This document shows positions 46,301 to 53,839 of a stretch of DNA of 64,000 bases, piece by piece; positions within the stretch are counted from its first letter, which is position 1, and every line of letters begins with the position of its first letter. The stretch is from Tolypothrix bouteillei VB521301. GTDB lineage: Bacteria > Cyanobacteriota > Cyanobacteriia > Cyanobacteriales > Nostocaceae. Both the position numbers and the translations under genes were made by a program. The stretch is from positions 200,001-264,000 of the forward strand of contig NZ_JHEG04000001.1 of the NCBI RefSeq assembly GCF_000760695.4, in the 5' to 3' direction. The notes beneath the pieces are model-generated. The model was not told the DNA's origin. It searched no databases and saw only the letters and a list, made by a program, of their open reading frames with translations.

Positions 46301-46841
46301 AGTGATGTTGGGTACACCTAATGGAGGTTCTCCTTGGCCAACGGTTCAAGATTGGGCTTTTGCCGCTTTGGGAATTGGATTAAACCAACTCTCTTCGGTA
46401 GCTTGGCCTGCAGTTGCTATTGCTGGAATCTTAAAATTTGTGGATTCCAACATTAAGACTGTAGAACAGATGAGCCCGAGGAGCAATTTTATCCAAAGCA
46501 TTGCTACCAATCCAGATCCTAACGTGCGGTATACCATCATTGCAGGCGATCGCTCAATTAAACCAGAAGCATTACAAACCGACTCCGGAAAACAATCAAG
46601 TGCGATAAAGCGACTGATGGGGAAATTATTTGGCTCGGCTCGAGAGAATGTCATCAATCTAGTCTTCTTCCAACAACCAAATGATATAGCGGTGACACTT
46701 GAAAGTATTAAAAGCGTGAGTGAAAACCGCTCTCCCAAGCCCAGAATTCTATCTCCAGATGCGACTTGCGACCATGTAACTTACTTCACCACCCAATCTG
46801 GTTTGGACGCTTTGGTAAAGGCGCTCTGTGAGGAGGTGTAA
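43335..46841 (+). CDS. Caspase-like (C14) protease fused to an alpha/beta-hydrolase (lipase-like) domain
   Basis: The 1168-residue protein starts with a caspase fold: YALLAGIDKYHPES, FYYAGHGSFEPAP (catalytic H93) and VLDCCHSGTATRDP (catalytic C154). A large central region of mixed beta structure with no name I can give (about 300-870) follows. The last 280 residues are an alpha/beta hydrolase: KKILLYIHGIIGDTETA, VAHSMGGLISRTFIEKEGG (nucleophile S967) and HLVMLGTPNGGSPW. Bacterial caspases are often effectors of cell-death or antiviral systems; a caspase-lipase pairing in one chain suggests a regulated suicide effector. No sensor gene is adjacent, so that is inference. The caspase-to-centre junction near 44160 has a homologous remnant at 47280. 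Confidence 0.85.
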   Translation: MTQKIYALLAGIDKYHPESGVNNLSGCVNDIEAIEEYLRKRIASEGKWEIVESEVPWKLTNELATRQAIIDGFQKHLSQAGSDDVVLFYYAGHGSFEPAPDVFRMKDSDRQIETLVCYDSRTKEGRDLADKELNYLIEIVAKNNPHILIVLDCCHSGTATRDPKVVERQTSADGRARDLKDFIFPEEWLKYRVSDRYVLPRHVAIAACRSHQTAKEHRGEGNKPRGAFSYFFTQALQRTHGRLSYADLVQDINALILSKVNDQSPQIEAPAEDLRQTFLGGAAGERLNYFTLTYNTEDYDDWVINAGALHGIRPATEGETVLAIFPQGTPPEQLSDISHAICHAVVTTVLTEVSKVEFITDSSEISFEEPYWAVIISVPVPQLKVNFVGDARGIELARTSLATVEQGEASLLIREAESSEDANYELEAHQGQYWIKQASDRKSIVAPIPLIPDNQGYTQQRAMQIIKRLEHVVRWANVLELKTPPTSQIQPEDVEMEVIVIFNGQEYSSKQATSDLRAEYSFKNKQWISPGIKIKVTNHSDQDIYFQIVELAGNYSIGTPPLFIEKGSILLSKKSSDDPMLSSKMSRSLALNMPIEYLNSGVTEYNEVFKLIVSTRDFNASLLTQKGLDTPPPKDRLVGAGSTGLSGTLNCLMNNVYSREARLRDADLIDNWMTKEVKLTVVKPPSGVEIKTSEPTTLQPGVVLHNNSSFQGKVEINSLPPNSRDANSNLLPPILIKAPNLFQPFEFNTTRSGLSKLSVLEITSVQNHESVTPENPIKIVVDKSLSSNEYVLPLAYDGEFFLPLGTAKAENGKTAITLERLPEPIATSRSLQGSIKILFQKMVTQPFGQKFVYPLLRSAEVLPDGRVSYQADKAIITAKVTEAKKILLYIHGIIGDTETAVKSTQNAKLTENGQQKTLQDKYDLILAFDYENLNTTIEENAKLLKQRLEEIGLTANHDKQLDIVAHSMGGLISRTFIEKEGGNKIVQHLVMLGTPNGGSPWPTVQDWAFAALGIGLNQLSSVAWPAVAIAGILKFVDSNIKTVEQMSPRSNFIQSIATNPDPNVRYTIIAGDRSIKPEALQTDSGKQSSAIKRLMGKLFGSARENVINLVFFQQPNDIAVTLESIKSVSENRSPKPRILSPDATCDHVTYFTTQSGLDALVKALCEEV

Positions 46842-47279
46842 ATCTCAGTGTTGGACTTTCTTGAATAGAGGTTTTTAAAGATGAATTCGGAGGATATTTG
46901 TAGAGTTTAGCATTGTACAAGATTCTCCCAGCCCCCTTTAAAAAGCTACGGTGGTGTACACAAGTCTTATATAGTGCATTAAAAGCGGTTTCGATCCCCC
47001 CTAACCCCCCTTAAAAAAGGGGGGAACTTCATTCCAATTCTCCCTTTTTACGATGTTTCATCTCTTTTCTAGAGATCTGTACACTACCGTAGCTTACAAA
47101 AGAGGAAATACTTTCACTCATCTCCCTTTTTAAGGGTGAAATACTCTTAAAGTCCCCTTTTTAGAGATGAAATACTCTTAAAGTCCCCCTTTTTAGAGAT
47201 GAAATACTCTTAAAGTCCCCCTTTTTAAGGGGGATTTAGGGGGATCTAAAGTTTTAAATTCCTCAGCTACTACTTTTAA
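46842..47279. repeat. Intergenic region with CCCCCTTTTTAAGGGGG palindromes and a 31/32-bp tandem repeat
   Basis: The gap after the caspase gene contains AAAAGGGGGG/CCCCCCTTTT-type palindromes near 47000 and 47215-47245. A unit GAAATACTCTTAAAGTCCCC repeats at 47138, 47169 and 47201 with 31-32 bp spacing. The units abut without spacers, so this is a tandem repeat and not CRISPR. No gene is seen. Confidence 0.75.
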
Positions 47280-47360
47280 AACATTCTCTTAGGAGGTGCA
47301 GCAAGGGAGCATTTGAATTACTTGACTTTAACCTACAACACTACAGTCTATGATAATTAA
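47280..47360 (+). pseudogene. Remnant of a caspase-gene segment
   Basis: The frame reads ILLGGAAREHLNYLTLTYNT then VYDN and a stop. It matches FLGGAAGERLNYFTLTYNTEDYDD of the upstream caspase gene (DNA 44161-44230, 53 of 70 bases equal, no gaps). It looks like the 3' end of a paralogous caspase gene that once preceded the moaD-like gene. Confidence 0.75.
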
Positions 47361-47409
47361 TAACACTAGCTGAATTACGCCAAGCTATAAAGCTTGGTTC
47401 AATGAATCC

Positions 47410-47664
47410 ATGTCTACAATTACAATTACCGTCAAACTATTTGCTGCTTACCAAGAAGCATACGGTGTGCCAGAATTGTTGCTAGAATTTCCAGAAAGTA
47501 CACCTGTTGCAGCAGTTCGCGATCGCATAATTGCGGAACATCCCAAACTTTCTCAATTACGGGATATCACTCGATTTGGGGTAAACCTCCAATTTGCAGA
47601 CCCAGAGACTATCTTAAATGATGGTGACGAAGTGGTGTTAATTCCTCCTGTCAGCGGCGGGTGA
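47410..47664 (+). CDS. MoaD/ThiS-like ubiquitin-fold sulfur carrier
   Basis: The 84-residue protein has a beta-grasp pattern (ITITVKLFAAYQEAYGVPEL) and ends VVLIPPVSGG, with the C-terminal GG needed for thiocarboxylate formation by a ThiF/MoeB-type E1. It could be the small subunit of molybdopterin synthase or another sulfur carrier. No moaE is adjacent. It sits 53 bp before nurA. Confidence 0.88.
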   Translation: MSTITITVKLFAAYQEAYGVPELLLEFPESTPVAAVRDRIIAEHPKLSQLRDITRFGVNLQFADPETILNDGDEVVLIPPVSGG

Positions 47665-47716
47665 ATCAGTGCTGGAAGATAAGGGAGAATAAGTTACACT
47701 TAATGACCAATGACAA

Positions 47717-48754
47717 ATGACACATGACAACAATGAATTTTGGCAGCAAAATAACTTTAGGCTTGAGCCTTGGGCTAACAACTACGACTCCCCAATAGAT
47801 ATAGAAGAACTGGCGTTAACTGAAAGCGAGGTAGATCCAACTGTAGAAACAGCAGACTGGACAAAGTTTTCTAGAGTACGACCGCAACCTACGTTACCCG
47901 AACGACTTATATTTATAGATGGTCGCCGTCGTATCGATGCGACTCTTATCGGTGGTAGCGGGAATACCATTGCTTATGGAGCTTTTGGAACAATAGCAGT
48001 AGGTGCTGTCCTAGTGGATAGAAAAACCAGTACAGCTACCTGTTCCCAGTTTCATATCCGGCGTATAATTGGGTTTGGAGGAAACCAACAAGCACCAGAA
48101 ACCCGAATTCCTTGTCCTTTGGGAAGTCAAGCACAGTTAATTTACGAACCAGTCGATCCCTACGTAGAAAACAATCCCAATGTTCCCAAAAATCTGGTTC
48201 AGAATATCATGCTTAAGACAGAAGCACTTCTCGCAGCCCAACAGTTTACTCTTAACCCAAATACCTTAATCGTTCGTGACGGGCGGTTACCTTATAACTC
48301 CTTGAATTTCACAGTGGGCTATGTTAAGACAATGCATAAAAATTATCTAAGTGAAAAATATGCAGCCCTGTTGTGGGAATTGAAACCGGGAGAACGTACC
48401 CCTATTTTTTTAATAAAAGAACAAAACCGTCCCCACTGGAGTTGGTATCTGAAATCCGGTCACGCTCAAACCTCTTCAGATCGTTTTGGTTACCACAATT
48501 TACACGGAATTGTGAGATTGGAATTGTCCAGCGATATTCCTCTGACAACAGCCCAGACAATCGCGGATCAAACCGCCTATCTCATTCCTGAATACGCTTC
48601 CTATCCTTACAAAGACCCCCGCGCCCCACAAAACCTCACTCCTGTTGGCGCACTCGAACGAGAATTGGGGCGGCGTATGGGTGATGCTATTCTGATCAAA
48701 AGGCGCGTACAAAACTTTTTAGCGTCTGTAGGAGTTTTGCCAATACGCTATTGA
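47717..48754 (+). CDS. nurA: NurA-like nuclease domain protein
   Basis: The 345-residue protein has a NurA-like (RNase H-fold) pattern: LPERLIFIDGRRRIDATLIG with the first acidic residue near 70, LIVRDGRLPYN near 190, and a C-terminal SYPYKDPRAPQNLTPVGALE shared with NurA proteins that partner HerA. NurA is the 5'-3' nuclease of the HerA-NurA end-resection machine. The HerA-like gene lies downstream but is separated by a toxin-antitoxin pair, and a second nurA 3' end sits next to herA. The name is by motif and context. Confidence 0.75.
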   Translation: MTHDNNEFWQQNNFRLEPWANNYDSPIDIEELALTESEVDPTVETADWTKFSRVRPQPTLPERLIFIDGRRRIDATLIGGSGNTIAYGAFGTIAVGAVLVDRKTSTATCSQFHIRRIIGFGGNQQAPETRIPCPLGSQAQLIYEPVDPYVENNPNVPKNLVQNIMLKTEALLAAQQFTLNPNTLIVRDGRLPYNSLNFTVGYVKTMHKNYLSEKYAALLWELKPGERTPIFLIKEQNRPHWSWYLKSGHAQTSSDRFGYHNLHGIVRLELSSDIPLTTAQTIADQTAYLIPEYASYPYKDPRAPQNLTPVGALERELGRRMGDAILIKRRVQNFLASVGVLPIRY

Positions 48755-48980
48755 CTGAAAATGTCGTTTCAACAATTATTCAAACAAAAGATTCTTTAAC
48801 TATCTTTTGAAATTAACGCTCAAATTCAATACCATCACCAATAAGCGCCCTTTTAATTTATGTCTGGTCTGGCAATAATGTCTTACGAATCTTTTTTTTG
48901 GTATAATTAGTAAACTAAACTGAGCTAGAGCAGCAATACTAAGGCTATTATCTTAATAGATAAGTGAGAGTTCAAACTTT

Positions 48981-49358
48981 ATGGAAAGCAGCACTTTAGT
49001 AACATCACAAACTACTAATTCAAAGATAAATATTGTACTGGAAACTAGAGAAGATGGTAGCGCGATCGCATCTATTTTGGAACTTCCACAGTATCGTGTC
49101 GAAGCTACGAATCGCGAGCAGGCACTTGCAATACTGAAGGATCTCGTGGCTCAGCATAAGAACAAAATTGAAGTCATTACGATGGAAATCCAATTACCGC
49201 AGGCTGAGCAATCTGAAAGACCTTGGATGAAATTTGCAGGCGTGTTCAAAGACGATCCGGACTTTGACACAGTTCAGCAGTATATTCAGGAGTATCGTCA
49301 GGAATTAGATGCTGCTCTTAATATAGAAGATTTCAATCTTGAGAGGGATGCAAGTTGA
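48981..49358 (+). CDS. Putative antitoxin of a PIN-toxin pair
   Basis: The 125-residue protein precedes and overlaps the PIN toxin gene by 4 bp (TTGA). Its N-terminal half (INIVLETREDGSAIASILEL) resembles the small strand-rich domain of HicB-type antitoxins. The C-terminal part (KFAGVFKDDPDFDTVQQYIQ...RQELDAAL) resembles the toxin-neutralising tail of VapB-like antitoxins. It probably represses its own operon and blocks the PIN nuclease. The pair lies between nurA and herA. Confidence 0.75.
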   Translation: MESSTLVTSQTTNSKINIVLETREDGSAIASILELPQYRVEATNREQALAILKDLVAQHKNKIEVITMEIQLPQAEQSERPWMKFAGVFKDDPDFDTVQQYIQEYRQELDAALNIEDFNLERDAS

Positions 49359-49771
49359 GCATTTGGATTCTTGATACCGATTGTGTTTCTCTGTTTCAAA
49401 GAGGGAATTTAGAAATTGTTCGTCGCCTAAATAGTGTTGAATCTAACGAAATTGCGATTACAATTATTACAGTTGAAGAACAGATGCGTGGGCGATTTCA
49501 AGTCATTCGACGAGCTGCTTCTAATGAATTAGCCTCGGCTTATCAAAAGCTACAGGTAACATTTGATAGTTTGAAAAGTTTCAATGTCTTAAGTTTCACT
49601 ACTGAAGCACAAGAAATATATACAGATCTCATCCATCAAAAGCTCAAAGTTGGTCGTCAAGATTTAAGGATTGCTGCGATTGCGCTTTCTATGAATAAAA
49701 TTCTGGTCACACGCAACAATCAAGATTTTTCTCAAGTCTCCAATTTATTTTTAGAAAATTGGACTTTGTAA
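49355..49771 (+). CDS. PIN-domain ribonuclease toxin (VapC-like)
   Basis: The 138-residue protein is a PIN nuclease: ILDTDCVSLF with the first aspartates, TIITVEEQMRGR with the conserved glutamate, GRQDLRIAAIALSMN with the third acidic residue, and LVTRNNQDFSQV. It starts at TTG within TTGA at the antitoxin stop. VapC-type toxins cut tRNA or rRNA. It is probably cargo inserted between nurA and herA. Confidence 0.88.
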   Translation: MSIWILDTDCVSLFQRGNLEIVRRLNSVESNEIAITIITVEEQMRGRFQVIRRAASNELASAYQKLQVTFDSLKSFNVLSFTTEAQEIYTDLIHQKLKVGRQDLRIAAIALSMNKILVTRNNQDFSQVSNLFLENWTL

Positions 49772-49904
49772 AGTAATAAGCAGGGGATATAGAGGCACAG
49801 GGGAGGCAAAAAAGGCAAAACCTAGTTAGTATTGGTACAATCTCTAACTACTATACGGGTGCAAAGCCGCCGCGCCCCTACTTACTACGTAGCAGGTGAT
49901 ATTT

Positions 49905-49976
49905 ATGATGGGTGATGCTATTCCACTCGAACGACGCGTACAAAACTTTTTAGCGTCTGTGGGGGTTTTGCCATGA
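49905..49976 (+). pseudogene. Remnant of a nurA 3' end
   Basis: The frame MGDAIPLERRVQNFLASVGVLP plus TGA matches the C-terminus of the nurA product (58 of 66 bases equal at 48677-48742 versus 49908-49973, including a perfect 26-bp core). The TGA overlaps the herA start as ATGA, which is what an ancestral nurA-herA operon junction would look like. Confidence 0.85.
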
Positions 49977-51688
49977 CAACTCCCGTCGGTTTTATCCTCG
50001 GTACTCAGGAAGCAACCCCCTTGGAATTTTGGGTTGCAGTATCGCCCGGTCAAGTTTTGCGCCTTGATGATGTGGTGGAAGTGCAAACTCACCGTCCTGA
50101 TGGGAGTGGTATTGTCAAATTTTATGGTGTGGTTGATTATGTCCGCACCTTACATGAAGGAACTCAGTTTGATACAGATACTTTCTTGGCAAAAAATGGT
50201 AGTTTGCCTGTGAATGTTTCCTATGCTGCTCATATTCAAGTGACGCGCATTGAACCAGAAGAATATTTGCCACCACAACCGGGGGATACAGTTCATTTAG
50301 CTGTTGATGAAGAATTAAAACGTGCTTTGCATTTTGATGGCATGGAAAAACGCATCCCCGCAGGTACAATGCGTAACAGCAGCCCAGCTTATTTTAACTA
50401 TGAATTTATTGATGGCACAAAAGGCGCACATATTAATATTTCTGGTGTATCTGGGGTAGCGACAAAAACATCTTATGCTTTATTTTTACTTCACGGAATT
50501 TTTCACTCTGCTGCTTTAGGTTACCATCGTGCTAATACCAAAGCCTTGATTTTTAATGTCAAAGGTGAGGATTTGTTTTTTATAGATAAGCAAAATGCTA
50601 AGTTGAAAGAACAGGATTTAGCACAATATAATATATTGGGAATACCAGCAGAACCATTTAAAGATGTGCGTTTTTGTGCTGCACCAAGAAAAGGCAGCCA
50701 TGATGTAGATCCGCATTTAGAACAACGGGCTGATAATATTTCAGTTTATTTGTGGAGTTTGAGGGAATTGTGTCGCGATCGCCTCTTCAGTTTCCTATTT
50801 GCTGGGGAAGATTTAGAAAGGGGAAATTTAGGTTTTTTAGTTTCTATTGTAGAGGAAAAGTTAGCCCGAATTGCTGAAGATAACGATAAAACAGATAAAA
50901 AAAATAACCGCAAGCTTGGAGTGCATCTAGATGTAGAACCTTATGGCTCGCCAGAGAAGAAAAAAGTCACAACATTTAGAGAATTAATTGAATTTTTAGA
51001 AGATAAGTTGGTTGAAAATGAAGATAACAGTTGGTTGGGACGAAATACCAACGCCACTGCTGAGGCTTTAATACGTCGCTTGTGGGGAATACGAGATGAG
51101 ATAGGGCATTTAATTCGCGGAGATTTGCCTCCCGAACAAATAGCCAAATATCAACTCGATCCTCTATCACCCTCGCATCAAATAACGATTGTTGATATTA
51201 ATAAGATAGGCGGAAAAGCACAAAAGTTTGTTGTTGGAATACTTTTACAAAGACTATTTGCCGAAAAGGAAAAGCGGGGACAATATCCGGTTGTTTTTAT
51301 AGTTCTTGACGAATTGAATAAATATGCTCCTCGTGAAGGGCGGAGTCCCATTAAAAATTTGCTTGTGGAAATTGCAGAACGGGGTCGTTCTTTGGGAATC
51401 ATCTTGATAGGCGCACAGCAAACAGCCTCAGAGGTTGAGCGTCGTGTTGTAGGACAAGCGGCAATTCGCGTTGTTGGTAGACTCGATTCTGCAGAAGCTG
51501 AAAGTGCAGAATATAACTTTCTCTCTGGAGGTTGTCGCAAGCGATCGCTCCTCTTAAAATCTGGAACTATGTTTGTTCACCAGCCTGAAGTTCCATCTCC
51601 AATTCTGATTAATTTTCCCTTTCCTCCTTATGCAACTCGTGATAGTGAAGTTGCAACTAATGATGAGGACGATGATATTGAATTTTAG
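49973..51688 (+). CDS. herA: HerA-like hexameric ATPase
   Basis: The 571-residue protein has an N-terminal HAS-barrel-like domain (VGFILGTQEATPLEFWVAV) and an FtsK/HerA ATPase core. The P-loop is ISGVSGVATKTSYALF near residue 158, with the glycine before TKTS replaced relative to GxxGxGKT. Walker B is FIVLDELNKYAPREG near 443, followed by the sensor region RGRSLGIILIGAQQTASEVE. HerA pumps DNA into NurA for end resection; some HerA partners act in phage defence. The start overlaps a leftover nurA 3' end (ATGA). Confidence 0.85.
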   Translation: MTTPVGFILGTQEATPLEFWVAVSPGQVLRLDDVVEVQTHRPDGSGIVKFYGVVDYVRTLHEGTQFDTDTFLAKNGSLPVNVSYAAHIQVTRIEPEEYLPPQPGDTVHLAVDEELKRALHFDGMEKRIPAGTMRNSSPAYFNYEFIDGTKGAHINISGVSGVATKTSYALFLLHGIFHSAALGYHRANTKALIFNVKGEDLFFIDKQNAKLKEQDLAQYNILGIPAEPFKDVRFCAAPRKGSHDVDPHLEQRADNISVYLWSLRELCRDRLFSFLFAGEDLERGNLGFLVSIVEEKLARIAEDNDKTDKKNNRKLGVHLDVEPYGSPEKKKVTTFRELIEFLEDKLVENEDNSWLGRNTNATAEALIRRLWGIRDEIGHLIRGDLPPEQIAKYQLDPLSPSHQITIVDINKIGGKAQKFVVGILLQRLFAEKEKRGQYPVVFIVLDELNKYAPREGRSPIKNLLVEIAERGRSLGIILIGAQQTASEVERRVVGQAAIRVVGRLDSAEAESAEYNFLSGGCRKRSLLLKSGTMFVHQPEVPSPILINFPFPPYATRDSEVATNDEDDDIEF

Positions 51689-51792
51689 TCAGGGCGCAAT
51701 GCCTTGCACCCTGACTTCTTAGCGATCTTGCTTCCTTTTTCTTGATTTGCTGTTTTTGCTTATAAATTATCCTTGAGACATTAACGTAGCAC

Positions 51793-52587
51793 TTAACAAG
51801 CGGTTAATCGGCTAGTGGTTGGCTGCAATGACTCTGCAGGAACAAATAGCGTATTGTGGTCAGCAAAAGCCGTCCAATTTTGGTCAGATAAGGGTTCTGA
51901 GGCAACAATAACTTGGGTTGGGTGCTTCGCATCATTGCAAGACCAATAAAGAGTAGAAGCTTCCATGCGGTAGGCATAGCGACTTGCTGCAAGCGATCGA
52001 CCATCACTGACGATAACATTGGCACTAAAGCTGGTGTCGTATTTTTTAGCCAAGTCTGTCAATTTTTGCAGTGTCGCACGTAAGGCAGACAACAGAGTGC
52101 TATCTGGAGACGACTGCCACATTTCCACCAGTAGGGCGAAGATGTGTTCCGAGTCAGTCATACCCTTAATTAAACGATATGTGGAATCAGAAAGACTGTC
52201 ACGTATCGGTCTGTAGAGCGTCTGTTGAAAGTTTGCTATCTCGCCATTATGCACAAACAACAACTTGCCACTGCGGAAGGGCTGACAGTTGCTAATATCG
52301 AGCGATTCCCCCATTCCTGCAAGTCGGACATAGCTTACTGCACAAGAAGATTGTACGTAGTGGCTCAACTCTTTCAGGTTGGAATCGTTCCACATGGGGA
52401 TAGTGTTCCGATAAACAAATGGTCGATCGCTTTCATCGTACCAACCTACACCTACCCCGTCTGCACAAACGACTCCTGAGTTTAATTCGCGAGGGTTGTA
52501 ACTTTGGTTGTAGAGCGAATGCTCTTGCTGGTAGAGTAACTCATCTAATCGGATGTTATTACCAAGGTAGCCAACTAATCTACACAT
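51793..52587 (-). CDS. Class II glutamine amidotransferase, EgtC-like
   Basis: The 264-residue protein begins MCRLVGYLG with the N-terminal nucleophile cysteine, then CADGVGVGWYDESDRPFVYR and LFVHNGEIANFQQTLYRPI, typical of the class II amidotransferases of the EgtC/YafJ group. EgtC trims gamma-glutamate in ergothioneine synthesis. No egtB or egtD is in the window, so the precise role is open. Confidence 0.85.
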   Translation of the reverse strand: MCRLVGYLGNNIRLDELLYQQEHSLYNQSYNPRELNSGVVCADGVGVGWYDESDRPFVYRNTIPMWNDSNLKELSHYVQSSCAVSYVRLAGMGESLDISNCQPFRSGKLLFVHNGEIANFQQTLYRPIRDSLSDSTYRLIKGMTDSEHIFALLVEMWQSSPDSTLLSALRATLQKLTDLAKKYDTSFSANVIVSDGRSLAASRYAYRMEASTLYWSCNDAKHPTQVIVASEPLSDQNWTAFADHNTLFVPAESLQPTTSRLTAC

Positions 52588-52848
52588 CAGAAAAACAGCT
52601 CAATATAGCTAGATGTACTTCGTTAACGTAATGTTAGTACATAAAAATTTAGCAAACGAAATTTTATGTGCTATCTGACATAGGGGGGATTTGCTGCTAA
52701 AGCACCCTCTACAATGCTGCAAAGCAGCCGCTTCGCGAACGCTTAAATTATCCGTTGAAGGTTTCACCAGTTTTCGTTCTCGCGAAACTCCAGTATAGAA
52801 AATAAGAAGTCGGGAACACAGTCAATTAACGCAGCACCGAACTCACCG

Positions 52849-53352
52849 TTATTTAAGATACGGCATGATATCTTCTGGAACTTCTACCTGTTCGCTTTTT
52901 AGTTTCATCGAATACCCCAACTGCTTTGCTCTAGATGTCAAATCCTGTTCCTGCGGTTGCCATAGCTCGTGGCAAACCACCCAGTATTCCCAGTGACTGT
53001 CAGCGTTGTACCCAAATGTTTCACCTCCTGGGTTAATATAATGAACTATTGCTGAGTCAGGGATGGCGTTATCCTTAAATGCTACAAATGGTCTAGAGGT
53101 AGAGCATTGAATCAGGTCAGTTCTTCTAGAAACCCCACTATAACTGTTAGAGACTTCTACATTCGCTAGATACAGTCGCCTAGTTTCACCGTTTAATTTT
53201 ACAGTCTTAGTAAGTTGCTTGTTCAAGAGATAGACTTTCCATGTCACCCCCTGGCGAGCGCCCTCAGATACCAATCTTTTGCTTTGTGCATGAGCGCTTA
53301 AATTTAATACCAATAAGAGTACTCCTGTGAGACTTGCCAATTTTAGTTTCAT
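52849..53352 (-). CDS. Secreted hypothetical protein
   Basis: The 167-residue protein has a signal peptide (KLKLASLTGVLLLVLNLSAHA, cleaved after AHA) and a soluble domain I do not recognise, with two cysteines (LIQCSTSRP and WVVCHELW) that may form a disulfide. It is probably periplasmic. It stands alone. Confidence 0.7.
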   Translation of the reverse strand: MKLKLASLTGVLLLVLNLSAHAQSKRLVSEGARQGVTWKVYLLNKQLTKTVKLNGETRRLYLANVEVSNSYSGVSRRTDLIQCSTSRPFVAFKDNAIPDSAIVHYINPGGETFGYNADSHWEYWVVCHELWQPQEQDLTSRAKQLGYSMKLKSEQVEVPEDIMPYLK

Positions 53353-53839
53353 TTACCGATAGCTCTATGCTTTGTATCATTTGTATCACAAGATTGCTAT
53401 CTACTCTAATTAAACCCTTGCGATCGGGACGGGCTGATGAATCATAGCAAATCTGCTGACTGCTACCCCCTTAATTCAGTTTTTGCAACACAACACAACA
53501 CACAACTATATTACAGTGTTATTCATCCACATAACATATAATGATGGTAGGGAAAAAGGGATGCTGCAATTTATCCTTCTTCTGTTACTCTGGGAAAAGA
53601 AAAATAAGAGTCAAATTTTCAACTCTAGATAGAGCGGAAATTTGAGCGATTATTTTCTAACAAACTGGGATAAAATCAAGTTTTTTAGGAAAAGCCTTAC
53701 GCTGTAAGCATTCTAGAGTATCTCTTCTGAAAGTGATAAAAGAGGGTTATGCCACGAATAATTTTCCAGTGTGAATTTTTCTCCTATAAAACTCGTGTCT
53801 TGACTCTATTTTTAAAGAAATAAGCGGTAGTTTTGCGTT
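53353..53839. other. Intergenic region with a partial copy of the 40-bp repeat
   Basis: The 487-bp AT-rich spacer contains GAAAGTGATAAAAGAGGGTTA at 53729-53749, identical to 21 bp of the repeat bracketing the amylase gene. No gene is seen. Confidence 0.6.

Noticed and set aside
47138..47231. Possible CRISPR-like repeat
   Set aside because: The 31/32-bp units abut with no unique spacers and are built around CCCCCTTTTTAAGGGGG palindromes; it is a plain tandem repeat.
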